Shown here piece after piece: positions 52,110 through 61,362 of a stretch of DNA of 64,000 nt (positions are counted from its first letter, which is position 1; each line of letters opens with the position of its first letter). The position numbers were made by a program, and so were the translations under genes. The notes under the pieces were generated by a model, which ran no database searches, had not been told where the DNA came from, and was given only the letters and a program-made list of their open reading frames with translations. This stretch comes from Streptomyces sp. Edi2 (lineage in GTDB: Bacteria > Actinomycetota > Actinomycetes > Streptomycetales > Streptomycetaceae), in NCBI RefSeq assembly GCF_040253635.1, contig NZ_JBEJGX010000003.1:7341501-7405500 (forward strand), in the 5' to 3' direction.

Positions 52110-54665
52110 GTGAAGGTTCGGCAGGACGGGCAGCACAGCCGGCCCGCACCGGGGCACACGACTGCCGACCCGGTGACGGACCGGGAATTCTGGCAGCGGG
52201 TGCTCGCCGAGGGCGGCTACACGCCCATACCCCGGTGGGCCGGCGAGTACGCCGAACCGGGCGCCGTCGCCGAACACCGGACGGCCCTGCCGGCCGCGGC
52301 GGCACAGGCGGTGCGGCGGCAGGCGGACGACCTCGCCACGGACCCCGGCACCCTGCTCCTGGCCGCCTGCGCACGGGTGCTGGCCGCGCTGACCTCCGAC
52401 TCCGCCGTCGTGGTCGGCTACCTGAGCGGCGACGGCCCGGCGCCGCAGGCGCTGCCCTGCCCGGTACCGGTGGCCGACGGCCCCTGGCGGGCCCTGCTGC
52501 ACACCGCCGCCCGCGCCGCCGCGGCGGTGACCGGCCGGCCGGCCGCGGCCCTTGCGGAACTGCGCGCCGAGACCGAGGACCCCCAAGCCCTCTTCGACAC
52601 GCTCGTGGTCGCGGGCCGGGCCCCGCGCGCGGACGACCTGGCCCCCGAGACCGTGCTCGCCGTGGGCCTGGACACGACCGGCCCGCAGCCGGAACTCGTC
52701 CTCGGCCACCGCCCGTGCGCGCTCGACGCCGACCAGGCCGGGCGGATCTCCGGCTATCTGCTGGCGGCCCTGGACGCGCTCGCCTGCCGGCCCGAGGAAG
52801 GCCACCACGACTGGAGCCCGGTCTCCAAGCAGGAGACCGCCCACCAGCTCGACGGGCTGGCCGGCCCGCAGCGCGACCTGCCCGACCGCCGGGTCCACCA
52901 GCTCTTCGAGGAGCAGGTCCGGCTGCGTCCGCAGGACATCGCCGCCGAGCAGGGCGAACGCTCCTGGACCTACCGCGAACTCAACGCCCGCGCCAACCGC
53001 ATCGCCCACGCCCTGCGCGCCCAGGGCCTGCGCGACGAGAACGCCGTCGCCGTGGTCAGCGAGCGCACCCTGGAATGGCTCGCGGCCGTGCTCGGCGTCC
53101 TCAAGGCGGGCGGCGTCTACCTCCCGGTGGAGCCGCACTTCCCCGCGGGCCGGATCGCCGACATGCTCACCCGCAGCGAGTGCCGCCACGTACTCGCCGA
53201 GCGCGATGCCTGCGCCGGGCTGCCCGAGGCGTTGCGCGCCGCCCCCGGTGCCGTCGCGCACCACCTCGACGACGTGCTCGCCGCGGACCACCCCGACACC
53301 GACCCCGGACTGCCCGTCGCCGCCTCGCAGGGCGCGTACATCTACTTCACCTCCGGCTCCACCGGCAAGCCCAAGGGCGCCCTGTGCGAGCACGACGGAT
53401 TCCTCAACCACCTCCTCGCCAAGATCGAGGACTTCGGGGTCCGCGAGGGCGGGGTGGTGGCGCAGAGCGCACCGCAGTGCTTCGACATCTCGCTGTGGCA
53501 GCTGGTCGCCGCCCTCGCCGTCGGCGGCCGCACCCGCATCATCGAGCAGACCGCCGTCCTGGACGTGGCGCGCTTCGTCGAGACGCTGGAGCGCGCCCGC
53601 GTCGAGGTCGTCCAGGTCGTCCCCTCCTACCTGGAGGTGGTGCTGACCGAACTGGAGCGCCACCCCCGCGAACTGCCCCACCTGCGCTGTGTCTCGGCGA
53701 CCGGCGAGGCCCTGAAGAAGGATCTGGTGGCACGCTGGTTCGCCGCCTTCCCCGACGTCGCGCTGGCCAACGCCTACGGCCTGACCGAGACCTCCGACGA
53801 CACCAACCACGAAGTCATGCGCGGGGTGCCCGAGCAGGCGTCGGTGCCGCTGGGCCGTCCGATCGCCGGCGTGCGGATCTACGTCGTCGACGAACTGCTG
53901 CGTCCGGTGCCGCTCGGCTCGTCCGGCGAGATCGTCTTCTCCGGCGTCTGCGTCGGCCGCGGCTATGTCAACGACGAGGAGCGCACCCGCGCCGCGTTCG
54001 TCCCCGACCCGCACCACCCCGGCGCCCGGATGTACCGCTCCGGTGACTTCGGCCGCTGGCTGCCGGACGGGCGGCTGGAGTTCCTGGGCCGCCGTGACGC
54101 CCAGGTGAAGATCAGCGGGTTCCGCATCGAGATCGGCGAGGTGGAAAACCAGCTGCTGCGGGTGTCCGGAGTGCGCGACAGCGCCGTCGTCATCACCGGC
54201 GAGGGCGAGCACAAGCAACTGGTGGCCTTCTACTCCGCCGCCCAGGAGCTGCCCGCGCAGACCGTCGGCAAGGAGCTGGGCACCGCCCTGCCCGCGTACA
54301 TGGTCCCCGGCCGTATCCACTACCTGCCCGCCCTGCCGCTCACCGCCAACGGCAAGATCGACCGCAAGGCACTGACCCGTACGGCGGACGAACTCGGCGC
54401 TTCTGAAGGGGAGTTCCAGCAACCCCGCACGGACCACGAGCGCAAGCTCGCCGCGCTGTGGGCGGCCGCCCTCAAGCTCCCCGCCGGCACCGTCGGCAGG
54501 GACACCCACTTCTTCGAGGCCGGCGGCACCTCGCTGGCCCTGCTGCGGCTCGCGGTCGCCCTGGACCGCACGGTGACGCCCGCGGAGCTGATGAACCGGC
54601 CGGTGCTCGCCGACCTCGCCGCCCTGCTGGACGAGCGGGCCGCAGGGAACACCACCGTCGCCTGA
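52110..54665 (+). CDS. NRPS: condensation-like/adenylation/carrier protein
   Basis: An 851-aa single module. Residues about 20-255 resemble the second half of a condensation domain (DREFWQRVLAEGGYTPIPRW... ALPAAAAQAVRRQADDL), without an HHxxxDG motif. The adenylation domain follows: YFTSGSTGKPKG near 411, NAYGLTETSDD, GRRDAQVKISGFRIEIGEVE, and TANGKIDRKAL. A carrier domain ends it, with DTHFFEAGGTSLALL and the phosphopantetheine Ser at about 809. It activates and tethers one amino acid. No thioesterase is present. Residues 330/331 by GrsA numbering are both Asp, which suggests a basic substrate such as diaminopropionate or arginine, by inference. GTG 52110 has GGAAGG ahead. Confidence 0.93.
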   Translation: MKVRQDGQHSRPAPGHTTADPVTDREFWQRVLAEGGYTPIPRWAGEYAEPGAVAEHRTALPAAAAQAVRRQADDLATDPGTLLLAACARVLAALTSDSAVVVGYLSGDGPAPQALPCPVPVADGPWRALLHTAARAAAAVTGRPAAALAELRAETEDPQALFDTLVVAGRAPRADDLAPETVLAVGLDTTGPQPELVLGHRPCALDADQAGRISGYLLAALDALACRPEEGHHDWSPVSKQETAHQLDGLAGPQRDLPDRRVHQLFEEQVRLRPQDIAAEQGERSWTYRELNARANRIAHALRAQGLRDENAVAVVSERTLEWLAAVLGVLKAGGVYLPVEPHFPAGRIADMLTRSECRHVLAERDACAGLPEALRAAPGAVAHHLDDVLAADHPDTDPGLPVAASQGAYIYFTSGSTGKPKGALCEHDGFLNHLLAKIEDFGVREGGVVAQSAPQCFDISLWQLVAALAVGGRTRIIEQTAVLDVARFVETLERARVEVVQVVPSYLEVVLTELERHPRELPHLRCVSATGEALKKDLVARWFAAFPDVALANAYGLTETSDDTNHEVMRGVPEQASVPLGRPIAGVRIYVVDELLRPVPLGSSGEIVFSGVCVGRGYVNDEERTRAAFVPDPHHPGARMYRSGDFGRWLPDGRLEFLGRRDAQVKISGFRIEIGEVENQLLRVSGVRDSAVVITGEGEHKQLVAFYSAAQELPAQTVGKELGTALPAYMVPGRIHYLPALPLTANGKIDRKALTRTADELGASEGEFQQPRTDHERKLAALWAAALKLPAGTVGRDTHFFEAGGTSLALLRLAVALDRTVTPAELMNRPVLADLAALLDERAAGNTTVA

Positions 54666-54781
54666 CACCACCGGGCGCCCGCCCCTCCCGTACCGGCCCC
54701 GGCGGCCGGACCCACCACCTCCTGCGTACCGGCGGCCCGCCCCTGCCCGTACGCCGCCAGACCGCCCAGAAAGGCAACCCG

Positions 54782-55804
54782 ATGACGGTCACGACCGACA
54801 GCACCACGACCGGCGCGGCACTCCCCGACGGCCGCGAGCCGATCCTCGAAGCGGGCCGCACCCCCCTGCTGGAGGTCCCCGGCGCGGACTTCGGGACGCT
54901 GCCAGGACAGGCGGTCAGGGACCTGGTCGCCCGGCACGGTGCCCTGCTCGTGCGGGGTCTCGGCCTGGCCGCCCCCACGGACCTGGCGCGGGCCGCGCGG
55001 TGGCTCGGGGTGACCCCGATGACCGAGCGCGAGGGCTTCACCAGCCGCACCGACCACGGCGACGGCGTCTACTCCGCCTCCCAGTGGCCGGCCGACGAAC
55101 CGATGTGCATGCACCACGAGTTGAGCTACGCCGTCGAGGTGCCCTCCCTCGCCCTGTTCGGCTGCCTGACCGCGCCCGTCTCCGGCGGCGCCACCGCGGT
55201 CGCCGACGCCCGGACGCTGCTGGGCACCCTGCCCGCCGACCTCGTCGAGCGCTTCGAGCGCGAGGGCTGGCTGCTGGACCGCGACTACCGCGAGGTGGGC
55301 GTCAGCCTGCTCGAATCCTTCGGCTCCGACGACCGTGTCGAGGCGGCCGCGTACTGCGCCGGCCACGCCATCGAGCACCAGTGGCCTGCGGACGGCGCGC
55401 TGCGCACCCGCCAGCGGCGAGCCGCGGTGGTGGCCCACCCCGTCACCGGCGAGCGACTGTGGTTCAACCAGATCGCCTTCCTCAACGAGCTGACCCTGGA
55501 CCCGGCCGTCCGGGAGTACCTGACCTCCTTCTACGGCCCGGACTCGCTGCCCTTCAACACCCGCTTCGGCAAGGGCGACGCCATCACCGAGGACATCATC
55601 GAAACCATCAACGCCGCCTACACCGCGGCCACTTCGCGCGAACCCTGGCAGGACGGCGACCTTCTGGTTGTCGACAACCTGCGGATGGCGCACAGCCGCG
55701 AGGCCTACCAGGGCGACCGCGAGGTCGTGGCGCTCTTCGCCGATCCGGTGCGCCTCACCGGTCACGTACGCACCGATGTACCGGTCCGCCCCACGGGCGT
55801 CTGA
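54782..55804 (+). CDS. SyrP-like Fe(II)/2-oxoglutarate amino acid hydroxylase
   Basis: A 340-aa TauD/TfdA-family oxygenase. The iron facial triad is His111-x-Glu113 (CMHHELSY) and distal His304 (DNLRMAHSRE). The 2-oxoglutarate arginine is in the late VVALFADPVRL-type segment. SGGATAVADAR and QWPADEPMCMHHE resemble SyrP, the aspartate beta-hydroxylase of syringomycin that acts on carrier-bound substrate. By inference it hydroxylates the amino acid held by the preceding carrier domain. ATG 54782 has AAAGG seven bases ahead. Confidence 0.9.
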   Translation: MTVTTDSTTTGAALPDGREPILEAGRTPLLEVPGADFGTLPGQAVRDLVARHGALLVRGLGLAAPTDLARAARWLGVTPMTEREGFTSRTDHGDGVYSASQWPADEPMCMHHELSYAVEVPSLALFGCLTAPVSGGATAVADARTLLGTLPADLVERFEREGWLLDRDYREVGVSLLESFGSDDRVEAAAYCAGHAIEHQWPADGALRTRQRRAAVVAHPVTGERLWFNQIAFLNELTLDPAVREYLTSFYGPDSLPFNTRFGKGDAITEDIIETINAAYTAATSREPWQDGDLLVVDNLRMAHSREAYQGDREVVALFADPVRLTGHVRTDVPVRPTGV

Positions 55805-55838
55805 CCGTCCACCCCCGCACTTCTCCACGGAGCTCTTC

Positions 55839-56873
55839 ATGTCCCAGCAACACCCGGCGCCCTCCTTTGCGGTGATCCCCGGAGCGCAGGTCAGTCAGGT
55901 TCTCGACGGCCGCGGCCAGGAGGTGGTGGACCTGATCGAGGCCGCCTACCGCCTGCACGGCGAGGGCGACACCGTCAACCCGCCCTCGTACTTCCTGCGC
56001 TTCCCCGAGAAGCCGTCCTCGCGGATCATCGCGCTGCCCGCCTCCATCGGCGGCCGGATCCGCACCGACGGAGTGAAGTGGATCTCCAGCTTCCCGGAGA
56101 ACGTGGCGGCCGGCATCCCCCGGGCCTCCGCCGTCCTCATCCTCAACGACCACGAGACCGGGTACCCGTTCGCCTGCCTGGAGAGCTCCATCATCAGCGC
56201 GGTGCGCACCGCCGCCTCCGCCGCGCTGGCCGCCGACCGGATCGCTGCCACCCGCACCCGCCCGGCCCGGATCGGCTTCTTCGGCGTCGGCCTCATCGCC
56301 CGCTTCATCCACCGCCTGCTGCACGACACCGGCTGGCGGTTCGACGAGGTCGGCGTGCACGACCTGTCCGCCGAGCACGCGGCCGGTTTCACCGCGTACC
56401 TCGACCAGTCCGGTGAGACCGGCAGTGTCACCGTCCACGACACTCCCGAGGACCTGATCCGCTCCTCGGACCTCGTCGTCTTCGCCACCATCGCCGGCAC
56501 CCCGCACGTCACCGACCCGGGCCTGTTCGCCCACAACCCGCTGGTGCTGCATGTCTCGTTGCGCGACCTGGCGCCCGAGGTCGTGCTGACCGGCACCAAC
56601 ATCGTCGACGACGTCGAGCACTGCCTGAAGGCCAACACCTCTCTCCACCTCGCCGAACAGCAGCTGGGGCACCGCGACTTCGTCCACGGCACGCTCCATG
56701 ACGTGCTGACCGGGAAGCTGAGCCCGGCCGCCGACCGCCCGGTGTTCTTCTCCCCCTTCGGCCTGGGCGTCCTCGATCTCGCACTCGGCAAGCACGTCTA
56801 CGACGCCGTCCGCGCCCTGGGACAGCTGAACGTCGTCGACGACTTCTTCCATGAGATGCAGCGCTACGGCTGA
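55839..56873 (+). CDS. sbnB: SbnB: L-2,3-diaminopropionate biosynthesis dehydrogenase
   Basis: A 344-aa ornithine cyclodeaminase/SbnB-like enzyme. It has a Rossmann motif (ARIGFFGVGLIARFIHRLL at about 145-163) and the substrate-side segment PSYFLRFPEKPSSRIIALPASIGG. In staphyloferrin B biosynthesis SbnB uses NAD+ to cleave N-(1-amino-1-carboxyethyl)-glutamate, giving L-2,3-diaminopropionate and 2-oxoglutarate. ATG 55839 has GGAG six bases upstream. It is followed by sbnA, the enzyme supplying its substrate, so the pair makes the cluster building block. Confidence 0.93.
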   Translation: MSQQHPAPSFAVIPGAQVSQVLDGRGQEVVDLIEAAYRLHGEGDTVNPPSYFLRFPEKPSSRIIALPASIGGRIRTDGVKWISSFPENVAAGIPRASAVLILNDHETGYPFACLESSIISAVRTAASAALAADRIAATRTRPARIGFFGVGLIARFIHRLLHDTGWRFDEVGVHDLSAEHAAGFTAYLDQSGETGSVTVHDTPEDLIRSSDLVVFATIAGTPHVTDPGLFAHNPLVLHVSLRDLAPEVVLTGTNIVDDVEHCLKANTSLHLAEQQLGHRDFVHGTLHDVLTGKLSPAADRPVFFSPFGLGVLDLALGKHVYDAVRALGQLNVVDDFFHEMQRYG

Positions 56874-56915
56874 CGCAGTCCACCGCATCAACGCCCGGCC
56901 AGGCAGGGAGGTCTC

Positions 56916-57980
56916 GTGCCGATCATTTCGGCGCCCCATGAGTTCAACGAGGAAGACCTGTACGTCGACCTCGACGCGGTGCTCGGCATCCCGCTGCACC
57001 TGAAGTGCGAGGGGTTCAACTTCACCGGCTCCGTCAAGCAGAAGGCCGCCGTCGCCATGGTGGAGGCCGCGGAGGAGTCGGGGCAGCTCGCCCCCGGATC
57101 GATCCTGGTGGAGTCCTCCTCGGGGAACCTGGGCGTCGCCCTCAGCGTCATCGCGGCAAGCAAGGGCTACGGCTTCGTCTGCGTCACCGACGCGCGGTGC
57201 AACCTCGCCGCCAAACGGCTGATGGAGGCCCTCGGCGCCGTGGTGCACACCATCACCGAACCGGCGCACGAGGGCGGATTCCTGGCCGCGCGGATCGCAC
57301 ACGTCCAGGCGCTGTGCGAGCAGGACGAGCGGTACGTCTGGCTCAACCAGTACACCAACCACGCCAACTGGCAGGCCCACCACCGCCGCACTGCGCCCGC
57401 CATCGCCCGCAGCCACCCCGGCCTGGACGTCCTGTTCGTCGGCGCGGGCACCACCGGAACGCTGATGGGCTGCGCCCGCTGGTTCAAGGAGCACCGCCCC
57501 GGCGTCCGCGTGGTGGCCGTGGACAGCGTCGGCTCGGTCACCTTCGGCCACCCGCCGGCCCCGCGCATGATCCCGGGCCTGGGCACCGGAGTGCGCCCGT
57601 CGCTGCTGGACGAGTCCTTCGTCGACGACGTGGTGATGGTGCCCGAACCCGACACCCTCCGGATGTGCCACCGGCTCGCCGCCCGCGGCTTCCTGTTCGG
57701 CGGCTCCACCGGAACGGTCGTCAGCGGAGCCGCCCGCTGGCTGGCCGAACACGCGGGCGGCGCGCGGCGCGAAGCCGTGGCGCTCGCCCCCGACCTGGGG
57801 GAGCGCTACCTGGACACCGTCTACCTCACCAACTGGGTGCAGGGCGTCTACGGGCCGGGCGTGCTCGGTGCCGGTGCGGATGCCGGTGCCGATTCCGGTG
57901 CCGGTGCAGACTCCGACATCGGTGCCGGTGCCGGTGCTGGTGCCGACCCCGCACCCCTCCCCTTGACCGCGCTGTCCTAG
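56916..57980 (+). CDS. sbnA: SbnA: PLP-dependent diaminopropionate precursor synthase
   Basis: A 354-aa cysteine-synthase fold enzyme. The PLP lysine is in FNFTGSVKQKAAV near residue 45, the phosphate/ligand loop is VESSSGNLGVAL, and FVGAGTTGTLMG is the second glycine loop. SbnA joins O-phosphoserine with glutamate. The C-terminus carries a long low-complexity Gly-Ala-Asp-Ser tail (about residues 318-344) absent from the SbnA I know. GTG 56916 follows GGGAGG. It works with SbnB upstream. Confidence 0.93.
   Translation: MPIISAPHEFNEEDLYVDLDAVLGIPLHLKCEGFNFTGSVKQKAAVAMVEAAEESGQLAPGSILVESSSGNLGVALSVIAASKGYGFVCVTDARCNLAAKRLMEALGAVVHTITEPAHEGGFLAARIAHVQALCEQDERYVWLNQYTNHANWQAHHRRTAPAIARSHPGLDVLFVGAGTTGTLMGCARWFKEHRPGVRVVAVDSVGSVTFGHPPAPRMIPGLGTGVRPSLLDESFVDDVVMVPEPDTLRMCHRLAARGFLFGGSTGTVVSGAARWLAEHAGGARREAVALAPDLGERYLDTVYLTNWVQGVYGPGVLGAGADAGADSGAGADSDIGAGAGAGADPAPLPLTALS
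57870..57954 (+). repeat. GGTGCCGGTGC minisatellite in the sbnA 3' end
   Basis: Degenerate repeats of GGTGCCGGTGC interleaved with GATTCC/GACATC encode the Gly-Ala-Asp tail of SbnA. Such repeats slip easily, so the tail length probably varies between strains. Confidence 0.85.
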
Positions 57981-58071
57981 CGCCAGGGCCTGTCTTCAGA
58001 CCCTGGCCGGGCCGCCGCCCACCCCACGACAGCCAAACCACCACCAAGAACCCGGAAAGAGGCGCACGACA

Positions 58072-58290
58072 ATGAGCACCAACCCGTTCGAGGACAACGA
58101 CGCCCGCTACCTCGCCCTCGTCAACGACGAGGGCCAGTACTCCCTGTGGCCCGTCTTCGCCGACGTGCCGGCCGGCTGGCGCCCCGCCCGTGAAGAGGGC
58201 AGCCGCGAGGACATCCTCGCTTTCATCTCCGAGCAGTGGACCGACATGCGCCCGCTGAGCCTGGTCCGCGCCATGGAGAGCGCCGGCTGA
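58072..58290 (+). CDS. mbtH: MbtH-like protein
   Basis: A 72-aa MbtH-family chaperone. It shows NPFEDNDARYLALVNDEGQYSLWPVF, then PAGW and the closing WTDMRPLSL motif, all typical of the fold. It binds adenylation domains and supports their folding and activity. The partner is most simply the NRPS protein at 52110. It sits between SbnA and the second oxygenase. Confidence 0.95.
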   Translation: MSTNPFEDNDARYLALVNDEGQYSLWPVFADVPAGWRPAREEGSREDILAFISEQWTDMRPLSLVRAMESAG

Positions 58291-58370
58291 CCGCGCGGCG
58301 CCGCCGCCGGCCCGTGACGGCAGCCGTCAGGGCCCGTACACCTACACGTTCCACCAGAAGGTGAAGCTCG

Positions 58371-59357
58371 ATGACTGTGGTACTGGAGACCGGCGCACAG
58401 GCGACGGTCGTGACGATAGCGGGCGACGACGCCACGCAGACCGATGTGGTCGCCCGACGGTTGCACCGGGCCGCGGACGGCAAGGTCGACAGCCACGAGT
58501 GGGTCGACGCCGCCCGCCGGGAGTGGAACGAGCTCCCCGCCGGGCTGCGCGCGCCACTGGGCGAGTTCCGCAGGGACTCCGGCCCCAGCGGTGTCCTGCT
58601 GGTCCGCGGCCTGCCCGTGGGCGGCGCGACGCTGCCTGCCACCCCGTCCACCGCCCACTCGGTGCAGCAGGAGGCCAGCATCTCCGCGGCGGTGCTGATG
58701 ATGGTCGCCTGCGGCCTCGGCGACCCCGCCGCGTTCCGCCCGGAGAAGACCGGCGCGCTGGTCCAGGACGTGGTTCCGGTCCCCGGCAAGGAGGACTTCC
58801 AGGGCAACGCCGGCTCGGTCCTGCTGACCTTCCACACCGAGAACGCCTTCCACCCGCACCGGCCCGACTACGTCATGCTGCTGTGCCTGCGCGCCGACCA
58901 CGAAAGGGTCGCCGGCCTGCGCACCGCGGGCATCCGCGCGGCACTGCCGCTGCTGAGCGACCAGACCCAAGAGGTCCTGCGCAGCGCGGAGTTCCGTACC
59001 GCCCCGCCGCCCTCCTTCGGCGGTTCGGGCGGCGTCCCCACCGAGCCGCGGCCGGTCCTGAGCGGCGCGCCCGACGATCCCGACCTGTGCATCGACTTCG
59101 CCGCCACCGAGCCGCTCACCCCGCGAGCGGCCGACGCGATGGCCGAGCTCCAGGACGCGTTCGACCGGACCTCCCTGAGCACCGTGCTCGCCCCCGGCGA
59201 CCTGGCGATCGTCGACAACCGCATCACCACGCACGGCCGTTCGGCCTTCATCCCGCGCTACGACGGCAAGGACCGCTGGCTGCAGCGCACCTTCGTCGTC
59301 AACGACCTGCGCCGCTCCCGCGGCATGCGGGTGCAGGACGGCTACGTCCTCGACTGA
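58371..59357 (+). CDS. VioC/AsnO-like Fe(II)/2OG amino acid beta-hydroxylase
   Basis: A 328-aa clavaminate synthase-family oxygenase. The triad is His155-x-Glu157 (TFHTENAFHPHRPDY) and His288 (VDNRITTHGRSAF). The 2OG-binding arginine is probably in DRWLQRTFVVND. The HTE/NAFH context is typical of VioC, AsnO and related beta-hydroxylases acting on free arginine or asparagine. The free-amino-acid substrate is unknown. A second oxygenase of the cluster, distinct from the SyrP-like one, would give two hydroxylations. Confidence 0.9.
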   Translation: MTVVLETGAQATVVTIAGDDATQTDVVARRLHRAADGKVDSHEWVDAARREWNELPAGLRAPLGEFRRDSGPSGVLLVRGLPVGGATLPATPSTAHSVQQEASISAAVLMMVACGLGDPAAFRPEKTGALVQDVVPVPGKEDFQGNAGSVLLTFHTENAFHPHRPDYVMLLCLRADHERVAGLRTAGIRAALPLLSDQTQEVLRSAEFRTAPPPSFGGSGGVPTEPRPVLSGAPDDPDLCIDFAATEPLTPRAADAMAELQDAFDRTSLSTVLAPGDLAIVDNRITTHGRSAFIPRYDGKDRWLQRTFVVNDLRRSRGMRVQDGYVLD

Positions 59358-59510
59358 GCAGCCGCCCGGCACCGCCCGGCGCTGTTTTTCGCCGCCGCCC
59401 GGCACCGTCCGCCGCTGTCCGGCACCACCCGGCACTGCCCGCGGCCGTCCGCCGCGAGCGGCCGGCGCCGGGCGGCCGGCGCGAACCACTACGGAAAGAA
59501 CCAGGACCTC
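59358..59510 (+). other. Low-complexity GC-rich spacer
   Basis: Degenerate CCCGGCACCG/CCGCCGCTGTCC repeats and a GCTGTTTTTCGCC fragment fill the gap before the ABC ATPase gene. I see no gene. Possible role as a weak terminator or processing spacer is speculative. Confidence 0.5.
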
Positions 59511-60494
59511 ATGACTCCTGCCCTCCTCATCGAGGATCTGGCCAAGAGCTACGGCGGCAATCCGGTGGTCAGGGGGGTGAGCCTCGAGGTACCCGCCGGC
59601 CACGTGCTCGGACTGCTCGGCCCCAACGGCGCGGGCAAGACCACGACGGTCAAAATGGTCTCCACCCTGATCAAGCCCGACAGCGGGCGGGCCCTGGTGT
59701 GCGGCTACGACGTGGTGCGCCAGGCCCGCGAGGTCCGCGCACTGATCGGGCTCACCGGCCAGTACGCCTCGGTGGACGAGGACATCTCCGGCCGGGAGAA
59801 CCTTTACGTCATCTCCCGGCTGTTCAACCTCCCCCGCCGCACCGCCAGGGCGCGGGCCGACGAGATGCTGGAGCGCTTCGGCCTCACCGAAGCCGGTGCG
59901 CGGCCGGTCGGCGGCTACTCCGGCGGAATGCGCCGCCGCCTCGACCTGGCCGCCAGCCTGGTGGGCGAGCCCCGGGTGCTGTGCCTGGACGAGCCGACCA
60001 CCGGACTCGACCCGCACAGCCGCAACGCCCTGTGGGCCGAGGTGCGCCGGCTGGCCGGCCAGGGCACCACCGTGCTGCTCACCACCCAGTACATGGAGGA
60101 GGCCGAGGCGCTGGCCGACTCGCTGGTCGTCATCGACCGTGGCCGGGTCATCGCCCGCGGCAGGACCGAGGAGCTGCGCTCGCGTCTGGGCGGCCAGGTG
60201 CTGTGCGTCCGGCCCGAGCAGGTGAGGGACGCGGCCGCGCTGCGGCGGGCCCTGGAGGTCCAAGGGCACCCCACCACCGCGCCCGACGAGGAGACCGGGC
60301 AGATTCAGCTGCCCCTGTCCGGCGACGGCGCCCAGCTGAGTGAGGTCGTCCGGACGGTCGGGCAGACCGGCATCCCGCTCGCCGGGCTGACGGTGCACAT
60401 GCCCAGCCTGGACGAGGTATTCCTGACGCTGACCGGGGCCGACCGGGCCCCGCAGGCGCAGGCCGGAGCACTGTCGGCGAGGAGCGCGGCATGA
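59511..60494 (+). CDS. DrrA-like ABC transporter ATPase
   Basis: A 327-aa ATPase. It has Walker A GLLGPNGAGKTTTVKM, Q-loop TGQYASVDEDISG, signature YSGGMRRRLDLAASLVG, Walker B VLCLDEPTTGLD, and the switch His-loop region LTTQYMEEAEAL. The C-terminal DUF4162-like extension (VRPEQVRDAAALRRALEV) is typical of DrrA-type drug exporters. With the following permease it should export the cluster product or give self-resistance. It overlaps the permease gene by four bases (ATGA). Confidence 0.95.
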   Translation: MTPALLIEDLAKSYGGNPVVRGVSLEVPAGHVLGLLGPNGAGKTTTVKMVSTLIKPDSGRALVCGYDVVRQAREVRALIGLTGQYASVDEDISGRENLYVISRLFNLPRRTARARADEMLERFGLTEAGARPVGGYSGGMRRRLDLAASLVGEPRVLCLDEPTTGLDPHSRNALWAEVRRLAGQGTTVLLTTQYMEEAEALADSLVVIDRGRVIARGRTEELRSRLGGQVLCVRPEQVRDAAALRRALEVQGHPTTAPDEETGQIQLPLSGDGAQLSEVVRTVGQTGIPLAGLTVHMPSLDEVFLTLTGADRAPQAQAGALSARSAA

Positions 60495-61306
60495 GTTCAC
60501 CGACCATGGCGCCGGGCGCCGCGACACGGACCTCCCAGGGGCGGGGAGTGCGCCCGCTGGTGCGTCACTCGCTGGCGCTCAGCCGCCGCAATCTGCGCAA
60601 GGCGGCGGCCAGCCCGGGCCAGATCATCGACGCCACCCTGATGCCGGTGACGCTGTCGCTGGTCTTCATCTACGGCTTCGGCGGCGCGATCGCCGGGGAC
60701 AGCGCGCAGTACCGGCAGTACCTGATGCCCGGCATCATGGCGCTGACCCTCACCACCACCTGCCGTACCTCGGGCATCGCCCTCAACATGGACTTCGCCA
60801 GCGGGGTGATGGACCGCTACCGGTCGATGCCGGTGGCCCGTTCGGCGGTGCTCATCGGCCGTATCCTCGCCGACGCGGTCCGCGTCCTGGCCGGTCTGCT
60901 GATGGTGCTGGCCTTCGGGTTCCTCATCGGCTTCCGGGTGCACACCTCCGTCGCCGCCACGGTCGCGGCAGTCGGGGTGCTGCTGCTGTACGGGGTCGCC
61001 CTGTGCCTGCTGCAGGCGTTCATCGGCCTGGCAGCACGGGGGATGGAGACCGTCCAGAGCGTGAGCACGCTGGCGATGGTGCCACTGCAGTTCGGCAGTT
61101 CCATCTTCGTCGCCCCGGACACCATGCCGTCCTGGCTCCGGGTCTTCGTCGAGAACAACCCGATGACCATGGTCGTGGACGCCGCCCGCAATCTGATGGT
61201 CGGCGGCCCGGTCGCCCACTCGGCGATGATGGCCGTGGCATGGAGCGTCGGATTCATCGCGGTGTTCACGCCCCTGTGCGTGGCGAAGTACCGTACACGC
61301 GCCTGA
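60491..61306 (+). CDS. DrrB-like ABC-2 transporter permease
   Basis: A 271-aa ABC-2 type permease with six membrane helices. The first is near residue 45 (DATLMPVTLSLVFIYGFGGAI) and a conserved FASGVMDRYRSMPVARSAVLIGRILADAVR follows. It pairs with the preceding ATPase. FVENNPMTMVVDAARNLMVGG is typical of daunorubicin-type DrrB. It is the last gene of the biosynthetic operon. Confidence 0.93.
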   Translation: MSSPTMAPGAATRTSQGRGVRPLVRHSLALSRRNLRKAAASPGQIIDATLMPVTLSLVFIYGFGGAIAGDSAQYRQYLMPGIMALTLTTTCRTSGIALNMDFASGVMDRYRSMPVARSAVLIGRILADAVRVLAGLLMVLAFGFLIGFRVHTSVAATVAAVGVLLLYGVALCLLQAFIGLAARGMETVQSVSTLAMVPLQFGSSIFVAPDTMPSWLRVFVENNPMTMVVDAARNLMVGGPVAHSAMMAVAWSVGFIAVFTPLCVAKYRTRA

Positions 61307-61362
61307 CGATGACGCTGCGGCAGCAACGCCGTTGGCAGTGGTGCTGCGATGCTGATGACCTT

